Source: Caballeronia udeis (GTDB taxonomy: Bacteria; Pseudomonadota; Gammaproteobacteria; Burkholderiales; Burkholderiaceae). From it: a stretch of 64,000 bases of DNA. The DNA is taken from NCBI RefSeq assembly GCF_001544555.2, contig NZ_FCOK02000006.1, positions 1-64,000 of the forward strand, read 5' to 3'. Shown in pieces: positions 6,682 through 16,459 of the stretch. Both the position numbers and the translations under genes were made by a program. Below the pieces are notes generated by a model, which was given only the letters and a program-made list of their open reading frames with translations, ran no database searches and had not been told where the DNA came from. Every line of letters begins with the position of its first letter. Position 1 is the stretch's first letter.

Positions 6682-8709
6682 TCAGCAAGCTTTTGCGGTT
6701 TCACCCACCGCGCGCCCCGATATCAGCGATGCGATCTGCTTGCGCAACTCAGCGGGGCTGACAGGCTTGCTCAACACATCGTGATCGCATGCAAGCGGCA
6801 CGATGGTTGCAGCCGGTTCGCCGGTGACGACCAGGCACGGGCAGCGGCGCCCGATCTTTTGCGCCCCCAGCATGGCCACTTCGCGCGCGGTTTTGGAATC
6901 GCGCAAGCGGAAGTCCGTGATGATGAGATCCGGATAGCGTTCAATGGTGTCCAGCGTTTCTTCGAACTCCTTGAAGCTGCTGGCGGAGTCGAACAGCATG
7001 CCCCACTGCACGAGCAACGCTTCCGTCGATGCCCGCACGAGGCTGTCGTCCTCCACCAGCAATACGTAGAGCCCATCCAGCGGCACGGTCTGCAGATCGG
7101 CGGTCTCGCCTCGCGTACGCGGCGCGGTTTCGCCCAGAGGCGAACCGCAAATGGGCATTTCGAGCGAGAAGCGTGAACCGCGTCCTTCAGTCGATTTCAA
7201 CTCGATCCGATGCTCCTCCAGGATCGACACCACGGCGTTCACGATCGACAGGCCGAGGCCCAGGCCCCGGTCGCTGTCCCGCTCGGTATTGCCCACCTGG
7301 AAGAACGGCTGGAAGATCGAGTCCCAATGTTCCGATGCAATGCCAATACCGTTGTCCACCACATCAATGCGCGTTCGCGTGGCCGAGCGCACCACGCCCA
7401 CAATAACCACCGGCGTGGCTTTGTTGCTGGCATCGGCGTAACGAATGCCGTTCGACACCAGGTTCACAATGGCCCGCCCAAGCCAATGCGCGTCGCTGCG
7501 CACGTACACGGGCGCCTCAGGCATGCGCAGCCGCAGCTCGACACCGTGCATGGCTGCGAGCGGGCGCAGTTGTTCAGCCGCTTCCAGCACGGCGATCTTG
7601 AGGTCGAACACGTGATAGCGCGGCACGACCCGGCCCGACTCGAGCCGCGACAGATCGAGCACCGCGTTCAGGAAGCGCGCGAGGATCACCGAAGAACGGC
7701 CGGATTCATCGATCAGCCGGCCGGCTTCGGTGACATCGTCGTGGTGCAGCGCTTCGGCGGCAGCTTGCAGGAAGAGATTGAGCGCGTGCATGGGCTGCCG
7801 CAAATCGTGCGTGGCGGCCGCCAGGAAATTCGACTTCTCCTTGCTCGCGGTTTCCGCGGCGAGCATCTGCTGCTCCTTGAGCGCAAGCAACGCGTTGGTC
7901 TTGGTGTCCTGATCCTTCTTCGACGCCAGCAAGTCGAGGTTCTTTCGTTCCAGTTGAACGTTTGCGGTGAGGAGCTCGTTATTGAGCACACCGAGTGCAC
8001 GCTCTGCCGCGAAGCGCTCACGCGATACCCGCTCCGCATGCACGCACACCCCGTGGCCGATCACGACCACGTTGAAGAGATAGAACAGGCCCATGTAGAA
8101 GTCTTCGGGCGAGAGAATCCTGATGGTGAGCTGCAGCACGATGACTGCTGAAAACGTGACCACGGCGGCCGTCAGCGCGACCCTGGACTTCAGGTAGAAA
8201 AAGCCGAACTGGAAGAAAAATACGAGGTAGAGGCCAACGAAATACCAGGTGTAATTGAACGGCCCGGGCGACAGGGCCACCAGCAGGAGCAGCAGCAAAT
8301 TGCAGCCATAGACGCCGGTGAGGATCACGCGCTGTGATGTGGCATGCGTCGCGAACGAGGCCCTCAAGGTCAGGCTGCCGACGAACATCAGCAACACGAT
8401 GCCGGCGAGCCGCAGCGCCATGATCTGCATGAAGACGGGTGCAAGCACCGCGCTTTCGCGGCCGAAGTTGAAGTCGTACCAGAGAAAGCAGACCCATACG
8501 CTCAGCGCGAGAAGCGCTGACGCGCGGCGGAACGCGCAGAAACGGCGGCTGTGGTCTTCAAGGAACTGGGCTTCGAGGGCGGCTTCGGGAAAGGGCTTGG
8601 GAATCGAGAGATTGCGGACGAGACTTAACCCCGCGTCGCGCGCGGACGAGGAAAAGAGCCGCGACGGCTTGGGCGCGGCAATGTCGGCAACATGCTTAGG
8701 GACGTCCAT
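6682..8709 (-). CDS. Membrane-bound hybrid histidine kinase
   Basis: The protein has 675 residues. Residues ~60-225 contain about six hydrophobic membrane segments forming an N-terminal membrane sensor. A coiled coil (~230-295) leads to the HisKA box NFLAAATHDLRQP with phospho-accepting H301. The HATPase domain (~400-520) shows NLVSNGIRYA, DNGIGI and GLGLGLSIV. A C-terminal receiver has D599 in LIITDFRL and a lysine at ~648 in VLSKPVSP. There is no periplasmic sensor domain, so the signal is probably sensed in the membrane. The receiver could relay to or compete with the regulators at 4432 and 5149. The partners are inferred from proximity. Confidence 0.93.
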   Translation of the reverse strand: MDVPKHVADIAAPKPSRLFSSSARDAGLSLVRNLSIPKPFPEAALEAQFLEDHSRRFCAFRRASALLALSVWVCFLWYDFNFGRESAVLAPVFMQIMALRLAGIVLLMFVGSLTLRASFATHATSQRVILTGVYGCNLLLLLLVALSPGPFNYTWYFVGLYLVFFFQFGFFYLKSRVALTAAVVTFSAVIVLQLTIRILSPEDFYMGLFYLFNVVVIGHGVCVHAERVSRERFAAERALGVLNNELLTANVQLERKNLDLLASKKDQDTKTNALLALKEQQMLAAETASKEKSNFLAAATHDLRQPMHALNLFLQAAAEALHHDDVTEAGRLIDESGRSSVILARFLNAVLDLSRLESGRVVPRYHVFDLKIAVLEAAEQLRPLAAMHGVELRLRMPEAPVYVRSDAHWLGRAIVNLVSNGIRYADASNKATPVVIVGVVRSATRTRIDVVDNGIGIASEHWDSIFQPFFQVGNTERDSDRGLGLGLSIVNAVVSILEEHRIELKSTEGRGSRFSLEMPICGSPLGETAPRTRGETADLQTVPLDGLYVLLVEDDSLVRASTEALLVQWGMLFDSASSFKEFEETLDTIERYPDLIITDFRLRDSKTAREVAMLGAQKIGRRCPCLVVTGEPAATIVPLACDHDVLSKPVSPAELRKQIASLISGRAVGETAKAC

Positions 8710-8808
8710 GATTCGCTCACTCGAAAAAGGGCGTGATCGATTACTTTAGCTGACCACGGGCCTGAAGCAAACATCGTTTTTTACAAAGTCTCTCAAGTGC
8801 TTACCGTC

Positions 8809-8825
8809 CATGACTGCATGTCATG
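8809..8825. promoter_or_regulatory. Palindrome in intergenic region
   Basis: CATGAC-TGCAT-GTCATG is a perfect 17-bp interrupted palindrome (8809-8825). It lies between the divergently transcribed hybrid kinase (start 8709) and SDR (start 8942), and could be an operator. No binding protein can be assigned. Confidence 0.3.
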
Positions 8826-8941
8826 AGCTTGATGACCGGCGCGCGCTCGCTCAGGACAAGCTCTCGCGCTACGCTCGCCATCAAGTTGACCGAATCAATA
8901 TTCGTTCGGTCTGATTCATCTGATCATTAAAGGGTGCCGCC

Positions 8942-9715
8942 ATGTCACGCATTTTCATTACCGGCTCAGCCGATGGACTCGGTCAAATGGCCGCCCGCTT
9001 GCTGGTTGCGCAGGGGCATCAGGTGGTGTTGCACGCCCGCCATGAAGAACGCGCGCATGAAGCGATGCAAGCCGTATCGGGTGCACAAGCTACCGTATCC
9101 GGCGATTTGTCCAGTATCGAGGAGACCACCCGCGTGGCTCTGCAAGTGAACCGGCTCGGACATTTCGATACTGTGATCCATAACGCGGCCGTGGGGTATC
9201 GCGAGCCGCGACGCATTGAGACCGTTGATGGCTTGCCGCATGTCTTCGCCATCAACACGCTCGCGCCTTACATCCTGACCGCGTTGATGGATAAGCCCCA
9301 GCGCCTGGTCTATCTCAGCTCGGGCCTGCATGAAAGCGGCGATGCCAGTCTCGACGATCTTCTGTGGGTGCAGCGGTCGTGGCAGGGCGCAAGCGCCTAT
9401 TCCGATTCAAAATTGCATGACGTCCTGCTCGCGTTCGGCGTGGCGCGCCGCTGGCCGGGCGTGTTGTCCAACGCCGTGCATCCGGGCTGGGTGCCGACCA
9501 GGATGGGCGGCGCCGGCGCGCCCGATGACCTGAAGGCGGCCCCGCAGACACAGGCCTGGCTCGCGGTAAGCAATGATCCAGCCGCAAGGGTGACCGGCGA
9601 ATATTTCTTCCATATGAAACGGCGCGAGCCGAGCGCGGCCGCCCGCGATGCGGATTTGCAGGATCGGCTGATCGCAGCGTGTGAACGCTTATCCGGGATT
9701 CGGCTGCCGGAGTGA
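8942..9715 (+). CDS. Short-chain dehydrogenase/reductase
   Basis: A 257-residue Rossmann-fold oxidoreductase. The cofactor motif TGSADGLG lies at residues 7-14 and an HNAAVGYREP segment replaces the usual NNAG. The active-site Y-x-x-x-K is present as YSDSK. HARHEER after the second strand suggests NADP(H) preference, because it places basic residues where the 2'-phosphate binds. The gene is monocistronic or followed loosely by the thioesterase at 9875. The substrate is unknown. Confidence 0.88.
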   Translation: MSRIFITGSADGLGQMAARLLVAQGHQVVLHARHEERAHEAMQAVSGAQATVSGDLSSIEETTRVALQVNRLGHFDTVIHNAAVGYREPRRIETVDGLPHVFAINTLAPYILTALMDKPQRLVYLSSGLHESGDASLDDLLWVQRSWQGASAYSDSKLHDVLLAFGVARRWPGVLSNAVHPGWVPTRMGGAGAPDDLKAAPQTQAWLAVSNDPAARVTGEYFFHMKRREPSAAARDADLQDRLIAACERLSGIRLPE

Positions 9716-9874
9716 GTACGTACTTGCCTTGCGGTAGCGGGATGTAGCGCACTACAGAGACATGATGAACCCGCGTCCGCGACCGGGAGTCTTCGCACGT
9801 CAATCGCTTCGCCATGGCACAGTCTTGGTTAAACGCTTTGGTTAAACCCTACTTACCCGGCAGGAGCCTTTTCG

Positions 9875-10279
9875 ATGTCCGATTTCATTCTCGACAACCC
9901 GTTTCTCGAATTCCTCGATGCGCGCCTGGTTGCGTGGAAGAACGGTTATGCCGAGTTTCGCATGCCGATCCAGGCGCGCAACCTGAACCGGCAAGGCGTG
10001 TTGCAAGGCGGCGCGGTAGCGACCTTGCTCGATGCCGCATGCGGTTATGCGGGCCTTTATGCCGAGGAGGGCGAACCGGCCATCCACGGCTTCACGCTTT
10101 CGCTGACAGTGAATTATCTCGATACGGGTCTGGGTGAAAGCGTGACAGCGAAGGGTTTCATCGAGCGGCAAGGGCGCAGCATCTTCTTCTCGCGCGGCGA
10201 AGCGTGGGTCGACGACAAGCTCCTGATTGCGAGTGCGCAAGGGACGTTCAAATATGCCGGCACGCATGGCAAGAAGTGA
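9875..10279 (+). CDS. PaaI-family acyl-CoA thioesterase (hotdog fold)
   Basis: A 134-residue hotdog-fold protein. The family signature is NRQGVLQGGAVATLLDAACGYA, in which the G-G-A-x-x-x-L-x-D helix carries the catalytic Asp and backbone oxyanion region. Later come the strands SLTVNYLDTGLGESVTAKGFIERQGRSIFFSRGEAW. Members hydrolyse acyl- or phenylacetyl-CoA thioesters to release stalled CoA. The start at 9875 is preceded by AGGAG. No paa genes are nearby, so the substrate is open. Confidence 0.88.
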   Translation: MSDFILDNPFLEFLDARLVAWKNGYAEFRMPIQARNLNRQGVLQGGAVATLLDAACGYAGLYAEEGEPAIHGFTLSLTVNYLDTGLGESVTAKGFIERQGRSIFFSRGEAWVDDKLLIASAQGTFKYAGTHGKK

Positions 10280-10342
10280 TTCTCTTCTAGCGGCGCTTCG
10301 CGTGAAGTTGTAAGCCTTGATCGACACGCATGCACGCGATGC

Positions 10343-10560
10343 AATCAAGCCGCCGGCTTGAGCACGACCTCGGTCCAGCCGTCATCGCGCGCATCGACCT
10401 GACCCGGTTGCACATCGTCCGGTTCGCGACTTCAGGGCCCGAGCAACCGCATTGACACCCGACGCACTCGCAGCCGGGTCCGGTCATCTCCATGACCTGT
10501 TCGACCGATGAACCGCCGCTGTCGTCAATGGAGAGACGCACCTGTCTTCCCAGTCAGTTT
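10343..10560 (-). pseudogene. Possible small decayed gene
   Basis: On the minus strand one frame reads VRLSIDDSGGSSVEQVMEMT followed by a Cys-rich stretch CECVGCQCGC. The sensible reading then continues in another frame as REPDDVQPGQVDARDDGWTE and VVLKPAA-stop. The switch between frames and the lack of a start suggest a decayed small cysteine-rich protein. I do not recognise the family. The remaining intergenic DNA up to 10834 holds no other gene. Confidence 0.25.
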
Positions 10561-10834
10561 GAGCCGGTAACGACGACGGGCGGAGCTCGGCTGCACGCAG
10601 ATTCTGCCAATGCCGGGCCGTGCTCCCATTCGTCAGGAGCGCTGCGTTCGTCCCGGCCGCACCCGTAGCCGGCGGGATCGATGTCGCTTCGGTCCTATCA
10701 CCTTGACGTGATCGTTCTAGGAGCGGAGTTTATGGTCGCATCTACTCAAAGGGACCCATCCAGCGCGTTTCCGGTGTGCCGGCTCGCTAAAAAAACCATC
10801 CTGCAAGGCCGTTCCTTTTCCCGGGAGTCATCGA

Positions 10835-12202
10835 ATGTCGAGACCGTTGGAAGCATCGCCCCCTGAAGTCGATCTGAAAACGCTGCGCAAGGTGATTTTC
10901 GCGGCGTCGATCGGCAACTTTGTCGAATGGTTCGACTTTGCCGCGTATGGTTTTCTCGCAACCATTCTCACGCGCGAGTTCTTCCCGAGCGGCGACCCGG
11001 CGATCGGGCTGCTCAAGACCTTCGCCGTCTTCGCCGTGGCGTTTGCATTCCGGCCGCTGGGCGGCATTGTGTTTGGCGTGATTGGCGACCGGATTGGCCG
11101 CAAGCGCACGCTTGCATTGACCATCCTGATGATGGCCGGCGCCACCACGCTGATCGGCTTGCTGCCAACGTACGCCGCCGTCGGCGCGCTCGCGCCGTTC
11201 CTGCTGACGGTCATCCGCTGCGTGCAGGGGTTTTCCGCCGGCGGCGAATATGCCGGTGCATGCGCCTACGTGATGGAACATGCGCCGCAACACAAGCGGG
11301 CGCGTTACGGCAGCTTTATACCGGTATCGACGTTCTCGTCATTCGCGGTGGCCGCGGTCGTCGCGTATGCATTGGACGCGTCCCTTTCCGCCGATGCCAT
11401 GAGCACCTGGGGCTGGCGCGTACCGTTCCTGGCCGCCGCGCCCATCGGCCTGATCGGGCTGTACCTGCGGATGAGCCTCAACGAAACCCCCGCCTTCCGC
11501 GCGCTCGAAGGCGAGCACGACGTGGCGCACGCGCCACTGCGCGACACGCTGCGCACGCAAGCGTCGGGCATTCTGAAACTGGGGGCGTTCATCTCGGTGA
11601 CGGCGTTGTCGTTCTATATGTTCACCACTTATTTCGCGACCTATTTGCAAGTGGCGGGCGGGTTGAATCGCGCGACGTCGCTGCTGATCACGGTGATTGC
11701 GTTGTTTTTCGCGGCGGCGCTGTGTCCGCTGGCCGGGCTGTATTCGGACTGGGTCGGCCGCCGGAAAACCGTGTTGACGGCGTGCGTCATCCTGATCGCG
11801 ACCGTCTATCCGTCGTTCTCGCTGGCGGGGTCGGGGCACTTCTTGCCATCGGTGATTGGCGTGGGCCTGCTGGCGCTTGGCGGGGTGCTGGCGAACGTGG
11901 TCACGGCGCCGTTATTGTCGGAGGTGTTTCCGACGCGCACGCGCTATACCGCTTCCGCCATCACCTACAACCTGGCCTATACGGTGTTTGGCGGCACGGC
12001 GCCGCTGGTCGCCACGTGGCTGATTACGACGACAGGCAACAATATGTCGCCGGCGTTGTACCTGATCGTGATCTCGGTGATGGGATTGATCGGTGGATTG
12101 ATGCTGCCGGAAACATCGAAGGTCTCGCTGCACGGCGCGGGTGCTGTTCATTCCGATGCGACCGCCGCTGCATTGAAAAGCGTACCGGGGTCAGCGGCGT
12201 AG
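10835..12202 (+). CDS. MFS transporter, metabolite:H+ symporter (MHS) family
   Basis: A 455-residue, 12-segment major facilitator of the MHS group, whose members take up citrate, alpha-ketoglutarate, shikimate or proline/betaine with protons. Signatures are ASIGNFVEWFDFAAYGF in the first helix, GDRIGRKRTL in the loop between helices 2 and 3, and RCVQGFSAGGEYAGACAYVME in helix 4. DWVGRRKTV appears in the second half. The exact substrate cannot be told. The 3' end overlaps the convergent metallopeptidase by 12 bp. Confidence 0.92.
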   Translation: MSRPLEASPPEVDLKTLRKVIFAASIGNFVEWFDFAAYGFLATILTREFFPSGDPAIGLLKTFAVFAVAFAFRPLGGIVFGVIGDRIGRKRTLALTILMMAGATTLIGLLPTYAAVGALAPFLLTVIRCVQGFSAGGEYAGACAYVMEHAPQHKRARYGSFIPVSTFSSFAVAAVVAYALDASLSADAMSTWGWRVPFLAAAPIGLIGLYLRMSLNETPAFRALEGEHDVAHAPLRDTLRTQASGILKLGAFISVTALSFYMFTTYFATYLQVAGGLNRATSLLITVIALFFAAALCPLAGLYSDWVGRRKTVLTACVILIATVYPSFSLAGSGHFLPSVIGVGLLALGGVLANVVTAPLLSEVFPTRTRYTASAITYNLAYTVFGGTAPLVATWLITTTGNNMSPALYLIVISVMGLIGGLMLPETSKVSLHGAGAVHSDATAAALKSVPGSAA

Positions 12203-13327
12203 CGGTTGCTGTTTGCTGCTGGTCGCCGGCGATGTGATGGCCGCTGAAACGGCTACGCCCGGCGTCGGCTGGACGTGCCGCGAGGCTGCGATCACGTGAT
12301 CCACGAAGCGCAGTTTTTCGACGACGGGCGGCGCGAGCGCAAACGGGTAAGCGTCCGGCATGCCGAGACTGCGATTCAGGCTGTTCAACGCGTAGGTGAG
12401 CGGAAACCACTGTTTCATCAGATGATCGAAGGTGGCTTCGCCCGGCGGGGCCTTGGCCGAAAGCGTCGGGTCCAGCGAGTTTCCCGGCATGAGCGCGACA
12501 CCGCAGGCCATGGCGGTGTCAACGGTGTCCACGATGTGCAGGTAATGAGCCCAGGTTTCCGCCCAGTCCTCCCACGGATGCGTGGTCGCGTACGCGCTGA
12601 CGAACGATTTGCCCCAGTCCGGCGGTGGTCCGTCTTTATAGTGCGCGGCCAGCGCTTCGCGGTAATTCACCCGCTCGTCGCCGAATAGTGCGCGAAAATC
12701 CGTAATCCACGGGGTATTCGCAATCAGGCGATCGAAATAATAGTGGCCTATCTCGTGCCGGAAATGGCCCAGCAGCGTCCGGTATGGCTCACCCATCGAG
12801 AGCCGCACGCGTTCGCGTTGCGCGTCGTCGGCTTCCGCAATGTTCATGGTGATCAGGCCGTTATCGTGGCCGGTCAGCACTCTTTTGCCGCGTTTATCTT
12901 CTAGGAATTTGAACTGCAGCCCCGTTTTCGGGTTGACCTGACGTGATTCCACCCGCAAGCCCAGCACGCCCAGCGTATAGAGCAGGCGGCGTTTGGCTGC
13001 TTCCAGACGAAACCAGTAGTAGCGGCGGTTGGCTATGCGAAGGTTGGGAATGGTGTGCGTCAGCCGGCAGGCGTGGCACAGCGGGTCGGTGGACTCGGCC
13101 GGAACCATCCAGTTGCAGACTTTTTCTACTTCGTAGTTATGACAGCGTTTGTAAAGCGCGCCTGGGCGTTCCGGGTGCCGGCTGCGCCAGAGGCCGTGGC
13201 CAGCGTCTTCGAAAGCGCTGATTTCAGCGATTTCCGGAATGAAACCAAGCAGCGACTCGCAGCGTTCGCAGCGAAAATTCTCGAAGAACACCAGTTGATT
13301 GCAATGATTGCAATGGAACGTTTTCAT
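12191..13327 (-). CDS. Putative zinc-binding metallopeptidase with N-terminal zinc ribbon
   Basis: The N-terminus carries two CxxC pairs (CNHC..CERC), followed later by a CHAC, consistent with a zinc ribbon. The middle holds FRHEIGHYYFD, an HExxH-type zincin motif, and a downstream EDWAETWAHYLHI supplies a further Glu/His ligand. The start at 13327 (MKTFHCNHC) is preferred to the upstream in-frame ATG because it places the zinc ribbon at the N-terminus as in the family. The product is 378 residues. It is probably a cytosolic metalloprotease-like protein. Its substrate is unknown. Confidence 0.82.
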   Translation of the reverse strand: MKTFHCNHCNQLVFFENFRCERCESLLGFIPEIAEISAFEDAGHGLWRSRHPERPGALYKRCHNYEVEKVCNWMVPAESTDPLCHACRLTHTIPNLRIANRRYYWFRLEAAKRRLLYTLGVLGLRVESRQVNPKTGLQFKFLEDKRGKRVLTGHDNGLITMNIAEADDAQRERVRLSMGEPYRTLLGHFRHEIGHYYFDRLIANTPWITDFRALFGDERVNYREALAAHYKDGPPPDWGKSFVSAYATTHPWEDWAETWAHYLHIVDTVDTAMACGVALMPGNSLDPTLSAKAPPGEATFDHLMKQWFPLTYALNSLNRSLGMPDAYPFALAPPVVEKLRFVDHVIAASRHVQPTPGVAVSAAITSPATSSKQQPLRR

Positions 13328-13692
13328 AGGCCGGGGGTATCGAAGTACATGGTGCATGTTCCCCTAGTATGGGCATGCGCGCTGGAAGTTCTTCGAAGCA
13401 ACCTGCATGCCGCCGGGCAGCCTCGGGCCTAGCTTACGCGTTCTGTCAGATTCGCTGTCACAACAGTTTTATATTCATCGGCGAGCAGACGGCGTTTCTG
13501 CTGGGGGACGCGTGGCGAGCGCAAGTGGGCGATGTGAGGAGATGCCCGGATTATAAGAGAGCGAAGGGCGCAGGTTTTCAAACGTGCATCCGCATAAATC
13601 GCCGCAACGCGATCCGGCCGAATGATTAATCAGGATGACGATCTAATTCACCAGCCAGCGAAGCTGCAACGTCATGAGCTCGTCCATCTGCT

Positions 13693-15171
13693 TCACTGAC
13701 TCGGCGCGCTGTCGCTTGCGCTCACCGGCGCGGCTGCCGCGTTGGCGGGGTCCATCTCCCAGCCGCCGCCCAGCGCGAGGAACAGGTTGACCTGATCCAG
13801 CGCGACCTGTCCTCTTGCCGCAGCCAACTGCGCATTCGTCGATGTCAGCGTTCGCGTCGCATCCAGATCGGCGATAAACGACTCCCGTCCGGCGAGAAAG
13901 AAGCGATGAGTCTGGTCGGCGGATTCAGCCGCTGATTTCTGCGCGGCCGTCAACGCATCGGCGCGGGTGTAATCGGCGGCATACGTGGCGAGGCTCGACT
14001 GCGTTTCCCGCAGCGCCTTCAACACGACGCCATCGAACTGGGCAAGCGCGGCATCGGCGCCGTATTGCGCTTCGCGGATTCGCCCGCGCTGACCGTTCAC
14101 CGGGAAGGTCCAGCTAATCAGAGGACCGAAACCCCATCGTGCGGTGGGTTGCGTGCCGAGATCCTCGAGCACGCCGGTAAGCCCCGCCGATGCCCCCAGG
14201 GTCACCGTTGGAAACAGCGCACCCGTGGCTACGCCGATCCTCGCCGTCGATCCGGCAAGCTTTCGTTCCGCCTCGCGTACGTCGGGACGCCGGCGCAGCA
14301 GCGCGGCGCCATCGCCGACGGGCAGCGGCTGCGCGATCACCGGTGTCTTGTTGCAGGCAAACACGCCCCTGGGCAGATCGGCGGGCGCACGCGCCAGCAG
14401 CGTGGCGAGTTGGTATTGCGCAATCCGCCGGCGTGCCGTGAAGACCGGAATATTTGCCAAGAGCGTTTCCACCTGCGTTTGGCCGCTCGTGACATCGGGC
14501 ACATTGCCGCGGCCTGCCTGCTGCAAGCGCCGCGATACGGACACCCGCTGGCGCTGCAAGTCCAGCGAGCGTTGCGCAATGCCCAGTTCTTCCGCCGCCG
14601 AACAATTCTGCACGTAAGCCCGCACCACATCCGCTACTACCGTAATGCGCGCAAGATCGGCCGCGGCCTGGGTCGCGTCACTATCGGCGCGCGCCGCTTC
14701 CACGCCTCGGCGAAGCGTACCGAACAGATCAAGCTCATAAGAAATGTTGATGCCGATATCGCCTTCATTCGCGACCGGGACTTTTTCCGTCAGCAGGTAT
14801 TGCTCCGCCGATTCCTGCGCGCGTTTGAACGCAGCCGACGTCCCGCCTGAAAAGCCGCCTTGCGCCTGCGCCACGCCGAGCGCGGCACGCGAACGGCCGA
14901 GATTGGCCGCGGCAACGCGCAAGTCCGTGTTCGACGCCATGGCTTGCTGGACCAGATCGTCGAGGACGGGGTCGTCGTACAGACGCCACCAGTGCGCCGG
15001 CACGGGCCCGCTCGAGATTGTCGACTGGCCATCCGCGCCGTCGAGCGGGGCGTTGGCGAACGGCGCATTGACGACGGCGTCTTTCGGTACCGAATAGTCG
15101 GGACCAACGGTAAAACACGCGGCAAGCGCGAGCACGAACGGCGTCAGGACGAGAGCGCGCGGCATCTTCAT
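13693..15171 (-). CDS. NodT-family outer membrane lipoprotein of efflux pump
   Basis: A 492-residue outer membrane channel. It starts with a lipoprotein signal peptide ending LALAAC (lipidated Cys19), then TVGPDYSVP, the usual opening of NodT/OprM lipoproteins. It continues with two repeats of coiled-coil hairpins, including ALLRRRPDVREAERKLAGSTARIG at the second repeat, and ends LFLALGGGWEMDP. It forms the trimeric outer membrane duct for the adjacent FUSC/HlyD system. The ATG overlaps the stop of the HlyD gene (ATGA), so it is co-translated. Confidence 0.93.
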   Translation of the reverse strand: MKMPRALVLTPFVLALAACFTVGPDYSVPKDAVVNAPFANAPLDGADGQSTISSGPVPAHWWRLYDDPVLDDLVQQAMASNTDLRVAAANLGRSRAALGVAQAQGGFSGGTSAAFKRAQESAEQYLLTEKVPVANEGDIGINISYELDLFGTLRRGVEAARADSDATQAAADLARITVVADVVRAYVQNCSAAEELGIAQRSLDLQRQRVSVSRRLQQAGRGNVPDVTSGQTQVETLLANIPVFTARRRIAQYQLATLLARAPADLPRGVFACNKTPVIAQPLPVGDGAALLRRRPDVREAERKLAGSTARIGVATGALFPTVTLGASAGLTGVLEDLGTQPTARWGFGPLISWTFPVNGQRGRIREAQYGADAALAQFDGVVLKALRETQSSLATYAADYTRADALTAAQKSAAESADQTHRFFLAGRESFIADLDATRTLTSTNAQLAAARGQVALDQVNLFLALGGGWEMDPANAAAAPVSASDSAPSQ

Positions 15172-16202
15172 TGACTCGCACCCGGCGCGGAGGCGGTGGC
15201 AGTGCCGCTAACCGGCAGGACACCGCTAGCAGCGCTCACGGGAGCCGCGGCGGAAACGGAGGCGGAAGCGCCTGAAGCCGCGAAGACCCCGCTCGCGCCA
15301 CCCGCACCCGCCGCCGGGTTCGATTTGGCGAGCGGCGCGATATCGCGTACCGACACCGTCGCCGTGCGCCCCGCGATCATGCGAAAGTCTGCCGGCACTT
15401 CATCCAGCGCGATCCGCACCGGAATCCGCTGCGCGAGCCGCACCCAGCTAAACGCCGGATTTACGTTCGGCAGGAGATTCGATCCTTGCGTGCGGTCTCG
15501 ATCCTCGATCCCCGCCACGATGCTCTGCACGTGCCCGCGCAGTATTTTCGTCTCGCCCATCACCTTGATGTCCACCGGTTGCCCGATATCGATCCCGTGG
15601 AGCTTCGTCTCTTCGAAATAACCATCGACGCGGAACGAGTGCAGGTCCACCACCGACAGCACCGAGCGTCCCGCCGTCACGTATTCGCCCGTGCGCGGCG
15701 CGCGATCGTTGAGATAACCATCGACGGGACTCACCACCGTCGTGCGCTGCAGGTTGAGCCTGGCGGTATCGATAGCGACATCCGCATCCGCCAGCGCCGC
15801 TTCCGCCGTTTGCACGCGCGAATGGGTTTCCTCGGTCACTTCACGTGCCACGAGGTCGCCGAGCGCGCGGTTGCGGGCGTCTTCCCTACGCGCCTGATCG
15901 AGCGTCGCGCGGCGCTGCAGTGCTGTTGCCTGCGCCTGGCGCAGCGCCAGTTCGTAGCGCGCCTGATCGATGACGAACAGCACCTGGCCCGCGTTCACCG
16001 GCTGGCTGTCGACCACGTTCACGCTCACGATCAGGCCGCCCACGTCGGGCGCCACTTGCACGACGTCGGCGCGCACGTGGCCGTCGCGGGTCCAGGGCGC
16101 GAACATGTAGTAGTCGACCAGCCGCCACAACACGAATGCGGCGATCGCCACGACGACGAGCGTAAAGAGGATCTGTCCAACGGAGAACCAGGTTTTTTTC
16201 AC
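15168..16202 (-). CDS. HlyD/EmrA-type periplasmic adaptor (AaeA-like)
   Basis: A membrane fusion protein with one N-terminal transmembrane segment (ILFTLVVVAIAAFVLWRLV). Next come the lipoyl half-motif RADVVQVAPDVGGLIVSVNV, a coiled-coil hairpin (~90-150), the second lipoyl half TVVSPVDGYL and beta-barrel sequences. The C-terminal ~60 residues are Ala/Ser/Pro-rich low complexity. GTG 16202 starts it 8 bp after the DUF1656 stop. An ATG at 16235 would overlap that gene by 26 bp and lacks a clear ribosome site. It bridges the FUSC pump to the outer membrane channel. Confidence 0.92.
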   Translation of the reverse strand: MKKTWFSVGQILFTLVVVAIAAFVLWRLVDYYMFAPWTRDGHVRADVVQVAPDVGGLIVSVNVVDSQPVNAGQVLFVIDQARYELALRQAQATALQRRATLDQARREDARNRALGDLVAREVTEETHSRVQTAEAALADADVAIDTARLNLQRTTVVSPVDGYLNDRAPRTGEYVTAGRSVLSVVDLHSFRVDGYFEETKLHGIDIGQPVDIKVMGETKILRGHVQSIVAGIEDRDRTQGSNLLPNVNPAFSWVRLAQRIPVRIALDEVPADFRMIAGRTATVSVRDIAPLAKSNPAAGAGGASGVFAASGASASVSAAAPVSAASGVLPVSGTATASAPGASQ

Positions 16203-16209
16203 GGTAAAT

Positions 16210-16419
16210 TCACGGTAATAGCCGATGCGAAACAATGACCACGATGCCGAGCACGATCACGTAGATCGCGAGATCGAAAATGGAGCGATGCCAGACGAAA
16301 CGGTACAGCCCGACACGGGCGAACACCCGCGTGACGATCAGGCAGAAAAGGTACGAGACCAGCATCAGTACCAGCACGGCGGGCAGGTACACGCCGTAGA
16401 TATCGATTTCACCGATCAT
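16210..16419 (-). CDS. DUF1656 small membrane protein (AaeX-like)
   Basis: A 69-residue protein with two transmembrane segments (LPAVLVLMLVSYLFCLIV and LAIYVIVLGIVVIV) and the family opening IGEIDIYGVYLP. DUF1656/AaeX proteins occur between FUSC-type pumps and HlyD adaptors, as here, and are presumed accessory to the efflux complex. It lies 40 bp after the FUSC gene in the same operon. Confidence 0.9.
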   Translation of the reverse strand: MIGEIDIYGVYLPAVLVLMLVSYLFCLIVTRVFARVGLYRFVWHRSIFDLAIYVIVLGIVVIVSHRLLP

Positions 16420-16459
16420 CGCGGGGTGCCGTCCGAAGAGGAATGGAAGGAGCAGCGCG

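Noticed and set aside
7210-8151. 313-residue plus-strand open frame inside the hybrid kinase gene
   Set aside because: It is antisense to a well-supported histidine kinase, rich in Arg/His/Gln as expected of a GC-rich shadow frame, and has no domain or ribosome site.
10700-10740. MerR-type promoter with long spacer before the MHS transporter
   Set aside because: TTGACG and TTTATG with ~20-bp spacing were seen, but no clear dyad or MerR gene supports it.
10927-12237. 436-residue open frame overlapping the MHS transporter in another frame
   Set aside because: The composition is dominated by Arg/Ala/Gly with no hydrophobic helices. The overlapping frame encodes a clear MFS protein.
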